A stretch of 62,574 nt of DNA from an uncultured Oscillibacter sp. (GCF_900544955.1 NZ_UQXD01000009.1:1-62574); one strand, 5' to 3'. Positions 33,246 through 41,803 are shown, counted from the first letter of the stretch. The notes: generated from the sequence alone by a model not told the origin. Made by a program: numbers and translations.

Positions 33246-33809
33246 ATGGAGGACAGCGACATCATCGACCTGTACTGGCGGCGGGACCAGCAGGCCATTG
33301 GAGAGACCGCCGGAAAATACGGCGGCTTCCTGTGGGGCATCGCCTGGAACATTCTCCGCAGCCACGGCGACGCGGAGGAGTGCGTCAACGACACGTACCT
33401 GCGGACCTGGAACGCTATCCCGCCCTCCCGGCCCACCGCCTTCCGGGCCTGGCTGGGCCGCATCGCCCGGAACCTGTCCCTGGACCGCTGGAAGCAGGGC
33501 CGGGCCCAGTGCCGGGGCGGCGGTGACGCCATGGAGATCCTGCTGGGGGAGCTGGACGGCTGCGTTCCCGCCCCCCACCGGGTGGACACCGCCCTGGAGG
33601 ACCGGGAGATCGCCGCCCTCATCAGCGCGTTTTTGCGGCGGCTGCCCCAGGAGAGCCGGATCATGTTTTTGCGGCGGTATTGGTACGGCGACACACTGGC
33701 GGACATCGCCGGGCATCTGGGCTGCGGAGAGGGCAAGGTGAAGTCCTCCCTCTTCCGCACCCGGAAGGCCCTGCGGGCCTATCTGGAACAGGAGGGGGTT
33801 TTCGTATGA
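33246..33809 (+). CDS. ECF-type RNA polymerase sigma factor (copy 1)
   Basis: A 187-residue sigma factor with region 2 (ILRSHGDAEECVNDTYLRTW, about 38-57) and region 4 (TLADIAGHLGCGEGKVKSSL, about 151-170). It lacks regions 1 and 3, as expected for ECF factors. ATG 33246 is preceded by AGGAGG. It overlaps by ATGA a large single-pass membrane protein that is probably its anti-sigma partner. A near-identical module lies at 56988-58555, sharing DAEECVNDT and RRYWY. A likely ECF promoter upstream suggests positive autoregulation. Confidence 0.9.
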   Translation: MEDSDIIDLYWRRDQQAIGETAGKYGGFLWGIAWNILRSHGDAEECVNDTYLRTWNAIPPSRPTAFRAWLGRIARNLSLDRWKQGRAQCRGGGDAMEILLGELDGCVPAPHRVDTALEDREIAALISAFLRRLPQESRIMFLRRYWYGDTLADIAGHLGCGEGKVKSSLFRTRKALRAYLEQEGVFV

Positions 33810-35344
33810 GGGGCGAATGGCTGTTTCGCATCCTGGGTCTGGTGGATGCAGACCTGATTGAGGAGGCGGGTACCGCCTCCTCCGCTTTCAAGCGGCGGAC
33901 GCCCTGGCGCCGGATGCTGGCCGCCGCCGCTTGCCTGACGGTGCTGGCCGCAGGCGCGGGCTGGGCGGCTTTGGGCGGCCTGGACTTTACCGGCGGCGGC
34001 AACGCCGGGTCCGCCGCGCCGGGAGAGGCGCCTCCGGCGGACGGCAATGCCGCCTTCCTCTCCTACGCCGGGCCGGTGCTGCCCCTGACCACGGCGGAGC
34101 CGGACGCCGCCCTGACGGCGGAGCGGGCCGTCACCTGGGACTTCTCCCCCACCGCCGCCCCCGACGGCACGCTCCGCCAGTGGGGCGCGGCGGTGACGGA
34201 CCGCTACACCCTGTACAACTCCACGGAATCGGACGTCACCGCGGCGCTGCTGTACCCCTTCACCGGGAGCCTTAGCGAGCTTGCGGCCCTCCGGCCGGAC
34301 ATCACGGCAGACGGCGCGCCTGTGGCCGCGGCGCTGGTGACGGGGGGCTACGCCGGGAGCTTCCGGGACGCGGGGGCGGGAGACGGCTCCACCTGGAACC
34401 TCCGCTCCCCCACCGCTTGGACGGACTACCAGGCGCTGCTGGCGGACGGCGGCTATCTCAACCAGGCCCTCTCCCCCGACCCGCTGCCCGACCTGCCGGT
34501 GACGGTGTACACCTTCACGGATTCCACCGCGCCGGAGGACTTTGACGCCGCCACCCAGGCCATCGCCCTCTCCATCGACGAGACCCGCACCACCATCCTC
34601 ACCTACGGCTTCAACGGCATGGAGTGGGAGGGGGGCTTCCGGCGGTACAGCTACTTCGTGCCCGACGGCCGCCGGGCGGAGCCGGACACCAAGATGCTGG
34701 TGGTGCTGGGGGACGACATCGGGGACTACGCCCTCCAGGGCTACCAAAACGGCGCCTGCGAGGCGGGCAACGAGCTGGCGGGGGTGACCTGCACCGTCAC
34801 CCGGCGGACGTCCACCCTCACGGAGGTGCTGGACCAGCTGTGCGGGGACTACCTGGAACAGCGAAGCGCGGCGGACGGGACGTCCATGGACCTCCTCCCC
34901 CCGGGCCTGTTCCAGCGGGAGGCGGCGGCGCTGCTGGTCCGGTACGGCCTGCTCTCGGAGGACCCCGTGGACCGTTACGGCGACGGGCGGCTGGACGACC
35001 TTCTGGGCGAGGTGCTGACCATGAAGCGGGTGCTGTATCTCTCCTTCTCCGTCACCGTCCCGGCGGGCGGGTCCGCGGCGGTGGAGGCCCGCTGCTGGAA
35101 GGAGCCCAGCTACGACTTCGGCGGCTCCGGCACCGGAAGGGAGGGCCTCCAGGGCTACGACCTGGCCCTCTATCTGGGGTCCACCCTCCGCTTCACCGCC
35201 CAGACCGCGGCCCTGGCCCACCCGGAGCAGGTCCGCCTGGTGGAGCAGACCCTGGGGCTGGACCCGGAGGGCGGCGTCTGGGAGGCGGTGCTGGACCCGG
35301 CGCAGGAACATTGCGGGCTGACGATTCAAACCCCGGAGCCATGA
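33806..35344 (+). CDS. Putative membrane anti-sigma partner, large extracytoplasmic domain
   Basis: A 512-residue protein: short cytoplasmic N-terminus (30 residues), one membrane segment (MLAAAACLTVLAAGAGWAAL, about 36-56) and an extracytoplasmic domain of about 450 residues with no recognised family. The N-terminus is shorter than a zinc anti-sigma domain and contains no HxxxCxxC, so anti-sigma function rests only on the topology and the ATGA overlap with the sigma gene. GEA-rich and Pro-rich linkers follow the membrane segment. A stress-sensing role is inferred. Confidence 0.65.
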   Translation: MRGEWLFRILGLVDADLIEEAGTASSAFKRRTPWRRMLAAAACLTVLAAGAGWAALGGLDFTGGGNAGSAAPGEAPPADGNAAFLSYAGPVLPLTTAEPDAALTAERAVTWDFSPTAAPDGTLRQWGAAVTDRYTLYNSTESDVTAALLYPFTGSLSELAALRPDITADGAPVAAALVTGGYAGSFRDAGAGDGSTWNLRSPTAWTDYQALLADGGYLNQALSPDPLPDLPVTVYTFTDSTAPEDFDAATQAIALSIDETRTTILTYGFNGMEWEGGFRRYSYFVPDGRRAEPDTKMLVVLGDDIGDYALQGYQNGACEAGNELAGVTCTVTRRTSTLTEVLDQLCGDYLEQRSAADGTSMDLLPPGLFQREAAALLVRYGLLSEDPVDRYGDGRLDDLLGEVLTMKRVLYLSFSVTVPAGGSAAVEARCWKEPSYDFGGSGTGREGLQGYDLALYLGSTLRFTAQTAALAHPEQVRLVEQTLGLDPEGGVWEAVLDPAQEHCGLTIQTPEP

Positions 35345-35349
35345 AAAGC

Positions 35350-35378
35350 GGCCCCCGAAGGCAATGCCTTCGGGGGCC
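35350..35378 (-). terminator. Terminator of the lysine-importer operon
   Basis: Perfect 13-base stem GGCCCCCGAAGGC / GCCTTCGGGGGCC, loop of three; on the minus strand it is followed by CTTTTC. It also lies just after the anti-sigma partner stop on the plus strand. Confidence 0.8.
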
Positions 35379-35384
35379 ATTTGG

Positions 35385-36125
35385 TCAGTTGCTGCGGAAG
35401 CGGGAGAGGAAGTCCTGGGTCTCCTGGCGCTGAGGATTGCCCAGCACCTCCTCCGGGGAGCCCTCCTCGCAGATGACGCCCTGGTTCATGTACACCACGT
35501 GGTTGCTCACGTCCCGGGCAAAGGCCATCTCGTGGGTCACCACCAGCATGGTCATGCCCTCTCGGGCCAGGGCCCGCATGACGCCCAGCACCTCCCCCAC
35601 CATCTCCGGGTCCAGGGCGGAGGTGGGCTCGTCAAACAGCAGCACCTCCGGGTCCATGGCCAGGGCCCGGGCGATGGCCACCCGCTGCTTCTGGCCGCCG
35701 GAGATCTGCCGGGGCTTGGCGTTGATGTAGGGGGCCATGCCCACCTTTTCCAGATACTCCAGGGCGTGGCGGCGGGCCGCCTCCCTGCTCTTTTTCAGCA
35801 CCTTGATCTGGCCCACCATGCAGTTGTCCAGCACCGTCATGTTGTTGAAGAGGTTGAAGGACTGGAACACCATGCCCACGTGGGAGCGGTAGGCGGCGGC
35901 GTTGACGCCCCGGCCCGCCACGTTCTCCCCGTGGTAGAGAATCTCGCCGGAGGTGGGGATCTCCAGCAGGTTGATGCACCGCAGCAGCGTGCTCTTGCCG
36001 GAGCCGGAGGCGCCGATGATGGAGGTCACGTCGCCCTTTTCCACGGTGAAGTCGATGTCCCGCAGCACCTGGTTGCTGCCAAAGGACTTGGACAGGTGGT
36101 TGACCTGTAAAATCATCTCGCCCAT
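35385..36125 (-). CDS. Amino-acid ABC transporter ATPase (lysine-controlled)
   Basis: A 246-residue GlnQ/HisP-type ATPase: Walker A GASGSGKST (about 37), signature ISGGQKQRVA, Walker B LLFDEPTSALDPE, switch His in TMLVVTHEM. It energises uptake of a polar amino acid together with the permease and receptor genes upstream. The lysine riboswitch in front of the operon makes lysine the likely substrate. ATG 36125 lies one base after the permease stop, with GAGAGGAG upstream. Confidence 0.92.
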   Translation of the reverse strand: MGEMILQVNHLSKSFGSNQVLRDIDFTVEKGDVTSIIGASGSGKSTLLRCINLLEIPTSGEILYHGENVAGRGVNAAAYRSHVGMVFQSFNLFNNMTVLDNCMVGQIKVLKKSREAARRHALEYLEKVGMAPYINAKPRQISGGQKQRVAIARALAMDPEVLLFDEPTSALDPEMVGEVLGVMRALAREGMTMLVVTHEMAFARDVSNHVVYMNQGVICEEGSPEEVLGNPQRQETQDFLSRFRSN

Positions 36126-36126
36126 G

Positions 36127-37008
36127 TCAGCGGTCTCCTCTCGCACTGAAATTCCGGTTTTTCAGGGATGCCTTCGTGTTTTTCCGGTACTCCTTGCTGT
36201 GCTCGTCAAAGGGGGTGCCCTTGTCGGGGTGGTTGTAGGTGCCGGCGGTCATGGTCAGCTGGTCGGACTGCACCAGCTCGTAGCTGCTGCTGCCGTCCAG
36301 CCGCTTCTCCACCCACCGCAGCAGGAAGGAGGCGATGAGGGTCATGGTGAGGTAGCCCGCCATCTCCACCGTGGCGGAGGGGAAGTAGAGATAGCTGGCC
36401 CCCACCGCCGCCCGGTGGGCGGCGAAGAAGTCCGGGAAGCCGATGATGAACATCACGGAGGTGTCCTTCACGTTGATGATGAAGTTGTTGCCGATCTGGG
36501 GCATGATGTTCCGCAGGGCCTGGGGCAGGATCACGCTGAGCATGGTCTGGACGTGGGTCATGCCGATGGCCTTGGCCCCCTCCGTCTGGCCGGGGTCGAT
36601 GGAGATGATGCCGCCCCGGACGGACTCCGCCATGTAGGCGCCGGTGTTCACCGACACCACCACGATGGCCGCCACCCAGATGTTGGTGAACTTCAGGGCG
36701 TTGTCCGTGAAGTAGGGCAGGCCGTAGTACAAAAATACCGCCTGAAGCACCATGGGCGTTCCCCGGATGACCTCCACGTAGACGCGGACCACCGCCCGGA
36801 TCAGCCCCAGGAAGAACCGCTTCACGGGGGGATCGGACTTGGCGCAGGGGATGGTGTTCAGCACGCCGCAGAAAAAGCCGATCACACAGCCGATCACCGT
36901 GGCCACCAGGGCCAGAATCAACGTATTGCAGATACCGCTGCGATAGGAGGCGCCGTAATTGCCCCAGAGCTTGCCGATGTCGGCCGCCAGCTGGACGAAT
37001 TTCTCCAT
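36127..37008 (-). CDS. Amino-acid ABC transporter permease (lysine-controlled)
   Basis: A 293-residue HisM/GlnP-type permease with about five membrane helices and the EAA loop TEGAKAIGMTHVQTMLSVIL. The N-terminal VEVIRGTPMVLQAVFLYYGLP segment is typical of the polar amino-acid family. The unusually long hydrophilic C-terminus (about 50 residues, YELVQSDQLTMTAG onwards) is lysine- and arginine-rich and has no known role. It is the second gene of the operon, preceded by a stable intercistronic hairpin. Confidence 0.92.
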   Translation of the reverse strand: MEKFVQLAADIGKLWGNYGASYRSGICNTLILALVATVIGCVIGFFCGVLNTIPCAKSDPPVKRFFLGLIRAVVRVYVEVIRGTPMVLQAVFLYYGLPYFTDNALKFTNIWVAAIVVVSVNTGAYMAESVRGGIISIDPGQTEGAKAIGMTHVQTMLSVILPQALRNIMPQIGNNFIINVKDTSVMFIIGFPDFFAAHRAAVGASYLYFPSATVEMAGYLTMTLIASFLLRWVEKRLDGSSSYELVQSDQLTMTAGTYNHPDKGTPFDEHSKEYRKNTKASLKNRNFSARGDR

Positions 37009-37055
37009 GGGGAAAGCTCCTTTCTGTGGTTGAAAACCAGTGGTTCAGGCACGGG

Positions 37056-37091
37056 CCAAGGCGAGAGGGCCTGAGAGCCCTCCCGCCTTGG
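37056..37091 (-). other. Intercistronic hairpin after the receptor gene
   Basis: CCAAGGCG / CGCCTTGG with inner AGGGC / GCCCT, no T run. Such hairpins often protect the upstream receptor mRNA and keep it more abundant than the permease mRNA. Confidence 0.7.
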
Positions 37092-37115
37092 GAAGTTTCG
37101 GAAATGGGGGATGTC

Positions 37116-38027
37116 TTACTCGCTGAGGGGCTGGACGGAGATGGCCTCGGCCATGAGGGCGTTGAAGTCGTCGCCGGTCATGGTGGAGAGGACGCTGTCA
37201 ATGGCCTCCTTCAGCACGGTGTTGCCCTTCATCAGGCTGACGCCGATGTTGACGTTCTCGGCCCGGACCTCCTCGGAGAACTGGAAGTCGCCGTCGGTGC
37301 CGGAGAAGTCCAGGATCTTCATGTCGGGATAGGCGGCCACGGCGCCCTGGGCGGTGGGCATATCGGTGCAGATGAAGTCCACGGTGTCGGTCTCCAGGGC
37401 CATCAGCATGGCGGGAGCGGTCTCCGCGGCGGTCTGGATGTTGGCGCCCTCGATCTGAGGCAGGCACTGGTCGTACCAGATGGTGGCGATCTGGGCGGTG
37501 CAGGAGCCGCCGGCCAGGTCCGCAATGGAGGCGGCGCCGGCAAATTTGCTGTCCGCCTTGGTGACACAGACGATGGTGGCGTAGAAATAGGGCCCGGCGA
37601 AATCCACCTGCTCGCTGCGCTCGGCGGTCATAGACTGGCCGGCGATGACGGCGTCAAAGGTGCCGGTCTGGACGCCGGGAACCAGGGAATCCCAGTCGGA
37701 CTGGATGACCTCCAGCTCCCAGCCGTTGGCCTCGCAGATCTTCTTGCCGATCATCACGTCGTAGCCGTTGGCATAGGAGCCGGGCACGTTGGAGATGGGC
37801 ACGGCGCCGTTGGAGTCGTCGCTCTGGGTCCAGTTATACGGGGCGTAGGCGCACTCCATGGCGATGGTCAGCACGCCGTCCTCCACGCCGGAGGCCACGG
37901 CGTCTCCCCCCTCCGCGGAGGGGGCGTCCGGCGTCTGGGGGGCCGCGTCGGGCGTCTTGGTGCCGCCGCAGGCGGCCAGGGACAGGCAGATGGCCAGCGC
38001 CATCAGCAGGGACAACATCTTCTTCAT
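37116..38027 (-). CDS. Amino-acid (probably lysine) ABC transporter binding lipoprotein
   Basis: A 303-residue lipoprotein receptor. ATG 38027 is preceded by AAAGGTGAT. Signal peptide with lipobox SLAACGG (Cys about 20), a linker rich in Ala/Pro, then a type II periplasmic-binding fold with family marks GYDVMIGKKICE, FDAVIAGQSMTAERSEQVDF and YYATIV-like segments. It delivers its ligand to the permease encoded next. The lysine riboswitch upstream is the main reason to call lysine as ligand; residue-level specificity was not judged. Confidence 0.92.
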   Translation of the reverse strand: MKKMLSLLMALAICLSLAACGGTKTPDAAPQTPDAPSAEGGDAVASGVEDGVLTIAMECAYAPYNWTQSDDSNGAVPISNVPGSYANGYDVMIGKKICEANGWELEVIQSDWDSLVPGVQTGTFDAVIAGQSMTAERSEQVDFAGPYFYATIVCVTKADSKFAGAASIADLAGGSCTAQIATIWYDQCLPQIEGANIQTAAETAPAMLMALETDTVDFICTDMPTAQGAVAAYPDMKILDFSGTDGDFQFSEEVRAENVNIGVSLMKGNTVLKEAIDSVLSTMTGDDFNALMAEAISVQPLSE

Positions 38028-38077
38028 TGCAATCACCTTTCCAAACATAACGGTTCCCGGCGCGCTCCCGCCGGCGG

Positions 38078-38320
38078 AATAAAAATTGGACCGCTCTGTT
38101 AAGCGGTCCATGGAAATACGGAAAGACGCCGGGCAGGCGATCCGAACGGCCATTGATAGCGCTTCACAAAGTCTTTGTGACAGTCCGGCAGATCTTCTCT
38201 CCCGGCCCAGCCGCAGGCGGGCAGGCACCCTTCCGCAGCTTCGGCGGCGTTCCCTTTCCCATCCGGCGGCTGCCTGGCCTTGCCGGAGCGGTACTGATGG
38301 ACCCCGCGCCTCTATCTCAG
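38078..38320 (-). ncRNA. Lysine riboswitch (L-box) with terminator
   Basis: Minus-strand leader of the ABC operon. GATAGAGGCGCG (38316 downward) is the conserved 5' core; the AGTA turn follows; GCCGAAG at 38245-38239 and CTGTCACA (38183 downward) are the other invariant boxes; CTATC (38159-38155) closes P1. The expression platform is a terminator, stem GGACCGCT / AGCGGTCC (38109-38088), followed by a T-rich run. Bound lysine should favour the terminator and shut off the importer. Confidence 0.92.
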
Positions 38321-38338
38321 CGATTCAATTTTGATCGT

Positions 38339-38367
38339 ATCCTATCACTCCCCGCCGCCGCTGTCAA
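38339..38367 (-). promoter_or_regulatory. Promoter of the lysine riboswitch operon
   Basis: TTGACA (38367-38362), 17-base spacer, TAGGAT (38344-38339), about 20 bases before the aptamer. Confidence 0.8.
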
Positions 38368-38417
38368 CGCCTTTTCCCGGATTTCTTCCTTTTTTTGTGG
38401 AGAACGGCAAAAAGGGT

Positions 38418-38447
38418 TTCAAATTCCCCCCCAAACTGTGGTATAGT
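38418..38447 (+). promoter_or_regulatory. Promoter of the PAP2 phosphatase gene
   Basis: TTCAAA (38418-38423), 18-base spacer, TATAGT (38442-38447). Confidence 0.5.
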
Positions 38448-38480
38448 GATGGAATCACCCATTTGACAAGGAGGACCTGC

Positions 38481-39014
38481 ATGGAGACCCTGGAACTTGC
38501 CGTTTTGGACTGGATTCAGCTCCACCTGCGCTGCGGCTTTCTGGACGCGGTGATGCCCCTGGTGAGCTGGACCTGCAACCACGGGGAGCTGTGGATTCTG
38601 CTGACGCTGGTTTTGCTGGCGCAGAGGCGGCAGCGCCGCCGGGGGCTGGCCGTGGGCTGCGCCCTGGTGCTGGACCTGGCCGCCTGCAATCTGCTGCTCA
38701 AGCCCCTGATCGGCCGCCTGCGGCCCTTTGCCGTCGGCCCTGCCGTGGAACTGCTGGTGCCGCCGCCCCTGGACCCCTCCTTCCCCTCCGGCCACACCGC
38801 CGCGTCCTTCGCCGCCGCCTTTGCCCTGCGGGCCTCCGGCAGCCCGCTGTGGAAGCCGGCGCTGGCGGTGGCGGTGGTGATGGGCTTTTCCCGGATGTAC
38901 CTGTACGTTCACTGGCCCAGCGACGTGCTGGGCGGGGCGGTGCTGGGCGCCGTCCTGGGTTGGGCGGGCGCCAAGCTGGCAGACCGCCTGGCGGAACGGC
39001 CCTGGAAGCGGTAA
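38481..39014 (+). CDS. PAP2-family membrane phosphatase
   Basis: A 177-residue integral membrane protein with about five helices. All three motifs of the phosphatidic-acid phosphatase/undecaprenyl-pyrophosphatase (BcrC-like) family are present: KPLIGRLRP (about 74), PSGHTA (about 101) and SRMYLYVHWPSDV (about 137). Activity on undecaprenyl pyrophosphate or lipid phosphates at the outer membrane leaflet is expected. AGGAGGACC lies before ATG 38481. Monocistronic. Confidence 0.92.
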   Translation: METLELAVLDWIQLHLRCGFLDAVMPLVSWTCNHGELWILLTLVLLAQRRQRRRGLAVGCALVLDLAACNLLLKPLIGRLRPFAVGPAVELLVPPPLDPSFPSGHTAASFAAAFALRASGSPLWKPALAVAVVMGFSRMYLYVHWPSDVLGGAVLGAVLGWAGAKLADRLAERPWKR

Positions 39015-39016
39015 AA

Positions 39017-39045
39017 ACGACCCGGAGGCGAAAGCGCCTCCGGGC
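39017..39045 (-). terminator. Terminator of the C39-like lipoprotein gene
   Basis: Stem CCCGGAGGCG / CGCCTCCGGG, loop of four; the minus strand continues with GTCGTTTTT. It also lies directly after the PAP2 stop on the plus strand. Confidence 0.8.
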
Positions 39046-39052
39046 CGTCTCC

Positions 39053-39871
39053 TCACTCCGCCGGGCTGGCCACCAGGAACAGCATGTCATTGCCGCCCTC
39101 TTCCGCCGGGAAGGTGCCGTACATGGTGAAGTTGTACAGCAGCCGCTCGGCGGGATAGACGCCGTAGCCGTCCTGGTTGTGGTCGGTGGTGTCGTAGGGG
39201 TCCGCCACCAGGAACACGTCGTCGTTTTCCGCCTCGGTGCCCATGGTGTCGTAGCCCACAATCACCTGCCAGTGGCCGCCCCAGTCGTTCCAGCAGATCA
39301 TGACGGGCTTGCCCGCCGCCAGCCAGCCCTGGATGTCGTCCAGCCAGATGCCGTCCGGGTAGTCATGGGTGGTGACCATATCGAAGCCGCCCACGCCGTT
39401 GAAGATGTCCATGGCCTGGTTCAGGGTGGTGCCGGGGTAGCCCTCCAGCTCCGTGCCGTCCAGGGAGTGCCGCAGCGCCGCCAGCGTCTCCTCCGTCCAG
39501 TCCCCCAGCCGGCCGTACCACTCCAGCACCATCAGCGCGGAGGTGACGCCGCAGGCCCACTCGCTGGTCTGCTGCTGGGTTTTGAAGTTGTGGAGCACCG
39601 TCAGGGTGTCCGTGGATTCCAGGCGGTAGACGTCGGGATGGGCGAAGTAGGGGGAGGCCGGATGGTCTCCCGTCCGCTCCACGGCATCCGCGCCGTCCGC
39701 CGGGGACAGGTCCATGGCGTAGGGGATTTTCATTTCATCGGTAAAATTTTCCGCCGCAGGCGCGGCGGGCGTGGCGTTCTCGGCGTTTTGAGCCGGTGTG
39801 TCATTGGCGCAGCCGGACACAAGTCCGGTGACCAGCAGGGCTGCCAGCGCCAGCGTGACTGTTTTTTTCAT
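39053..39871 (-). CDS. C39-like cysteine peptidase lipoprotein
   Basis: A 272-residue lipoprotein: signal peptide with lipobox LVSGCAN (Cys about 21), Ala-rich linker, then a papain-like C39-family domain. The catalytic Cys is in EWACGVTSALMVLEWYG (about 107) and the catalytic His in WGGHWQVIVGYD; both are intact. Unlike bacteriocin processing C39 domains it is not fused to an ABC transporter, so it may be an extracytoplasmic peptidase with unknown targets. AAGGAG precedes ATG 39871. It is a single gene between two terminators. Confidence 0.85.
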   Translation of the reverse strand: MKKTVTLALAALLVTGLVSGCANDTPAQNAENATPAAPAAENFTDEMKIPYAMDLSPADGADAVERTGDHPASPYFAHPDVYRLESTDTLTVLHNFKTQQQTSEWACGVTSALMVLEWYGRLGDWTEETLAALRHSLDGTELEGYPGTTLNQAMDIFNGVGGFDMVTTHDYPDGIWLDDIQGWLAAGKPVMICWNDWGGHWQVIVGYDTMGTEAENDDVFLVADPYDTTDHNQDGYGVYPAERLLYNFTMYGTFPAEEGGNDMLFLVASPAE

Positions 39872-39980
39872 TGTCGATCTCCTTTTCGGGGGAATTCCCC
39901 GTCCGATTTCACGCGGCTTCCGCGTGTTGAGAGCCATTATACGGGACCTGTCCCCGCCGCACAATACACGATTCCGCAGA

Positions 39981-40009
39981 AAAAAGCCGGGGGGCTCCCC
40001 CGGCTTTTT
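39981..40009. terminator. Bidirectional terminator downstream of the MerR gene
   Basis: Stem GCCGGGGG / CCCCCGGC flanked by A5 and T5, so it can act on both strands; it ends the merR transcript. Confidence 0.88.
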
Positions 40010-40031
40010 CCATTTACTACAAGTTTTTTCC

Positions 40032-40757
40032 TCAGCGGGCCAGATAGGCCGCGATGGCGTCGGCGAAAAACGCCGCCGTGCCGGGGCCGAACCGGTCCAG
40101 ATTCCTGCGGAAGCGGTCGTCCTCCCGGTACATGGCCCCCAGGCCCGCCAAAATCTCCTCCGTGCAGTCGTAGCAGCGGGCGGTGAGAAACGCCCGCCAG
40201 TCCGCCACCGCCTCTTGGGCCGCCGGGGCGGCGGGGTCCCCCGTCCGCAGGGCGGCGATCCGGCGGAAGATGGCATTCATCTCCTCCGCCGGGAAGGCGG
40301 GGTCCTCCTCCGCCCGCTCCCGGCTCTGGCGCCAGGCCTCCGTCCCTCCCCAGCGGGTCCGGGCCTCCTCCGCGTAGGCCCGCCGGGCCGCCGCCACGTC
40401 CCCGGCGTCAAATCCCTGAAATTCCATGGTCTGCTCTCCTCTCATATTGGCCTCCAGCAGCGCCAGCAGCCGGTCCAGCCGGTCCCGCTTCAAAAGCAGC
40501 AGTTGCCGCTGGCGCCGGAGGGCCTCCTGTTTGTCGTATTGAGGGTCGGACAGAATGGCGGCGATGTCCCGCAGGGGGAAGTCCAGCTCCCGAAAGAACA
40601 AAATCTGCTGCATCCGCTCCACATCCGCCGCCCCGTACCAGCGGTAGCCGGAGTCTGCCGCCGTCTCCGGACAGAGCAGGCCGATGTGGTCGTAATAGTG
40701 GAGGGTCCGGATACTGACCCCGCAGAGCTTCGCCATCTCGCCGACGGACAGCCGCAT
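40032..40757 (-). CDS. MerR-family regulator with TipAS-like domain
   Basis: A 241-residue regulator. The MerR winged helix is at the start (GEMAKLCGVSIRTLHYYDHI) with the wing GYRWYGAADVERM; a coiled coil (about 75-105) links to a C-terminal TipAS-type drug-binding domain (about 120-241, QEAVADWRAFL, FFADAIAAYLA). Relatives bind antibiotics such as thiopeptides and activate their own promoter. The promoter upstream has the 19-base spacer that MerR proteins require. No resistance gene follows directly. Confidence 0.9.
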   Translation of the reverse strand: MRLSVGEMAKLCGVSIRTLHYYDHIGLLCPETAADSGYRWYGAADVERMQQILFFRELDFPLRDIAAILSDPQYDKQEALRRQRQLLLLKRDRLDRLLALLEANMRGEQTMEFQGFDAGDVAAARRAYAEEARTRWGGTEAWRQSRERAEEDPAFPAEEMNAIFRRIAALRTGDPAAPAAQEAVADWRAFLTARCYDCTEEILAGLGAMYREDDRFRRNLDRFGPGTAAFFADAIAAYLAR

Positions 40758-40776
40758 GTGCCTCACCTCACTTGGG

Positions 40777-40807
40777 AGTGTATCCCATGACGCAGCGTCA
40801 GAGTCAA
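40777..40807 (-). promoter_or_regulatory. MerR-type autoregulated promoter, 19-base spacer
   Basis: TTGACT (40807-40802) and TACACT (40782-40777) are 19 bases apart, and the spacer holds the dyad TGACG-CTG-CGTCA (40800-40788), the normal MerR operator position. Confidence 0.8.
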
Positions 40808-40833
40808 GAGAAAGTTTCAAAAAAGTTTTTGCC

Positions 40834-40864
40834 AAAAAAACGGGCCGCCCGGAGTCGGGCGGCC
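40834..40864 (-). terminator. Terminator of the small SLH protein gene
   Basis: Stem GGCCGCCCG / CGGGCGGCC, loop GAGT, seven T on the minus strand. Confidence 0.9.
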
Positions 40865-40870
40865 GTCTCC

Positions 40871-41722
40871 TCATGATATGGTGATCTCCACCGTCAAAAG
40901 ACAGGGCTCCGTGCCCTTGGTCTCCCTGCTTCTGCCGTCCATGTGGTACACGGCCTTCTCCACCCGGTACTCCCCGGCGGGCAGGGCGGCCAGTTCCCAA
41001 GCGCTGCGCTCTCCCGGCCCCAGGCTGTACGCCAGGAGGGTCCAGCCCCAGTGGGCGCTGCGGTGATACCAGCCGCCGTTGATCCGCTGGTACAGGCGGT
41101 AGTCCGCACCGTAAAGCAGGTAGTCCGTCCCCTGGTTGTGCAGTGTGACGGTGACGGCGCCCGCGGACGGCTCCGCCGTCAGATCCGCCGTTGCACAGGA
41201 CTCGGGTTCCGTCCCGTCCGCCAGGGGAATCCCGCCCTGGTACAGGGCCTCCAGCAGAATTTGGCACTCCGCCGCCGTCAGGCCGTCCCCAATGCCCAGG
41301 CGGGCGGCGCTGCCGGAAAACCACAGGTCCCCCGCCACGGCCCAGCCCACCTCCCGGCGGCACCAGCCGGGTACCTCCCCGGCGTCCCCGTAGCCCGCCA
41401 GAGCGTCCGCCGGCGTCTCCGGCGGGGGCGCCAGCGTCCCGGCGTAGCGGTACAGCATCACCGCTGCCTGGGCCCGGGTGATGGGCGCGTCCAGCGCCAA
41501 AATATCGCCGCCATAGCCCTGGAGAACCCCCAGCTCCGCCGCCCAGGCAACCGCCTCGGCAGCCGTCGCGGGTTCGGCGGGTTCCTCCCCTTCCAGCCGC
41601 ACCTCGTGGGCCGCGTACAGCGATTGGACAAACACCCCCCGGGTGACGGCGGCCTCCTCCGCCCGGACGGGTACCGCCAACACCGCCGCCAGCAGCCCCA
41701 GCAGCCAAAACCGCTTTCTCAT
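40871..41722 (-). CDS. Secreted SLH-domain protein with Ig-like tail
   Basis: A 283-residue protein. Signal peptide RKRFWLLGLLAAVLAVPVRA (Ala21 end), then about two SLH-like units (AITRGVFVQSLY-like start; PITRAQAAVMLYRYAG near 80; GLTAAECQILLEALYQGG near 148). From about 175 the protein has a beta-sandwich Ig-like domain (VTVTLHNQGTDYLLYGADYRLY) of the kind found in bacterial surface proteins. It probably attaches to pyruvylated wall polymer as the larger SLH protein does. Function unknown. It is the second gene of the stretch and ends at a terminator. Confidence 0.75.
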   Translation of the reverse strand: MRKRFWLLGLLAAVLAVPVRAEEAAVTRGVFVQSLYAAHEVRLEGEEPAEPATAAEAVAWAAELGVLQGYGGDILALDAPITRAQAAVMLYRYAGTLAPPPETPADALAGYGDAGEVPGWCRREVGWAVAGDLWFSGSAARLGIGDGLTAAECQILLEALYQGGIPLADGTEPESCATADLTAEPSAGAVTVTLHNQGTDYLLYGADYRLYQRINGGWYHRSAHWGWTLLAYSLGPGERSAWELAALPAGEYRVEKAVYHMDGRSRETKGTEPCLLTVEITIS

Positions 41723-41771
41723 GGGATCACCAACCTCTCCATTCTGTAGACAACTACCTTATGAGTGCCGT

Positions 41772-41800
41772 CCCCGGCGGGTTCGTCCCACCCGCCGGGG
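41772..41800. other. GC-rich hairpin between aroK and the SLH gene
   Basis: Stem CCCCGGCGGG / CCCGCCGGGG with a nine-base loop and no T run. It may be a weak terminator for aroK. Confidence 0.55.
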
Positions 41801-41803
41801 GCC

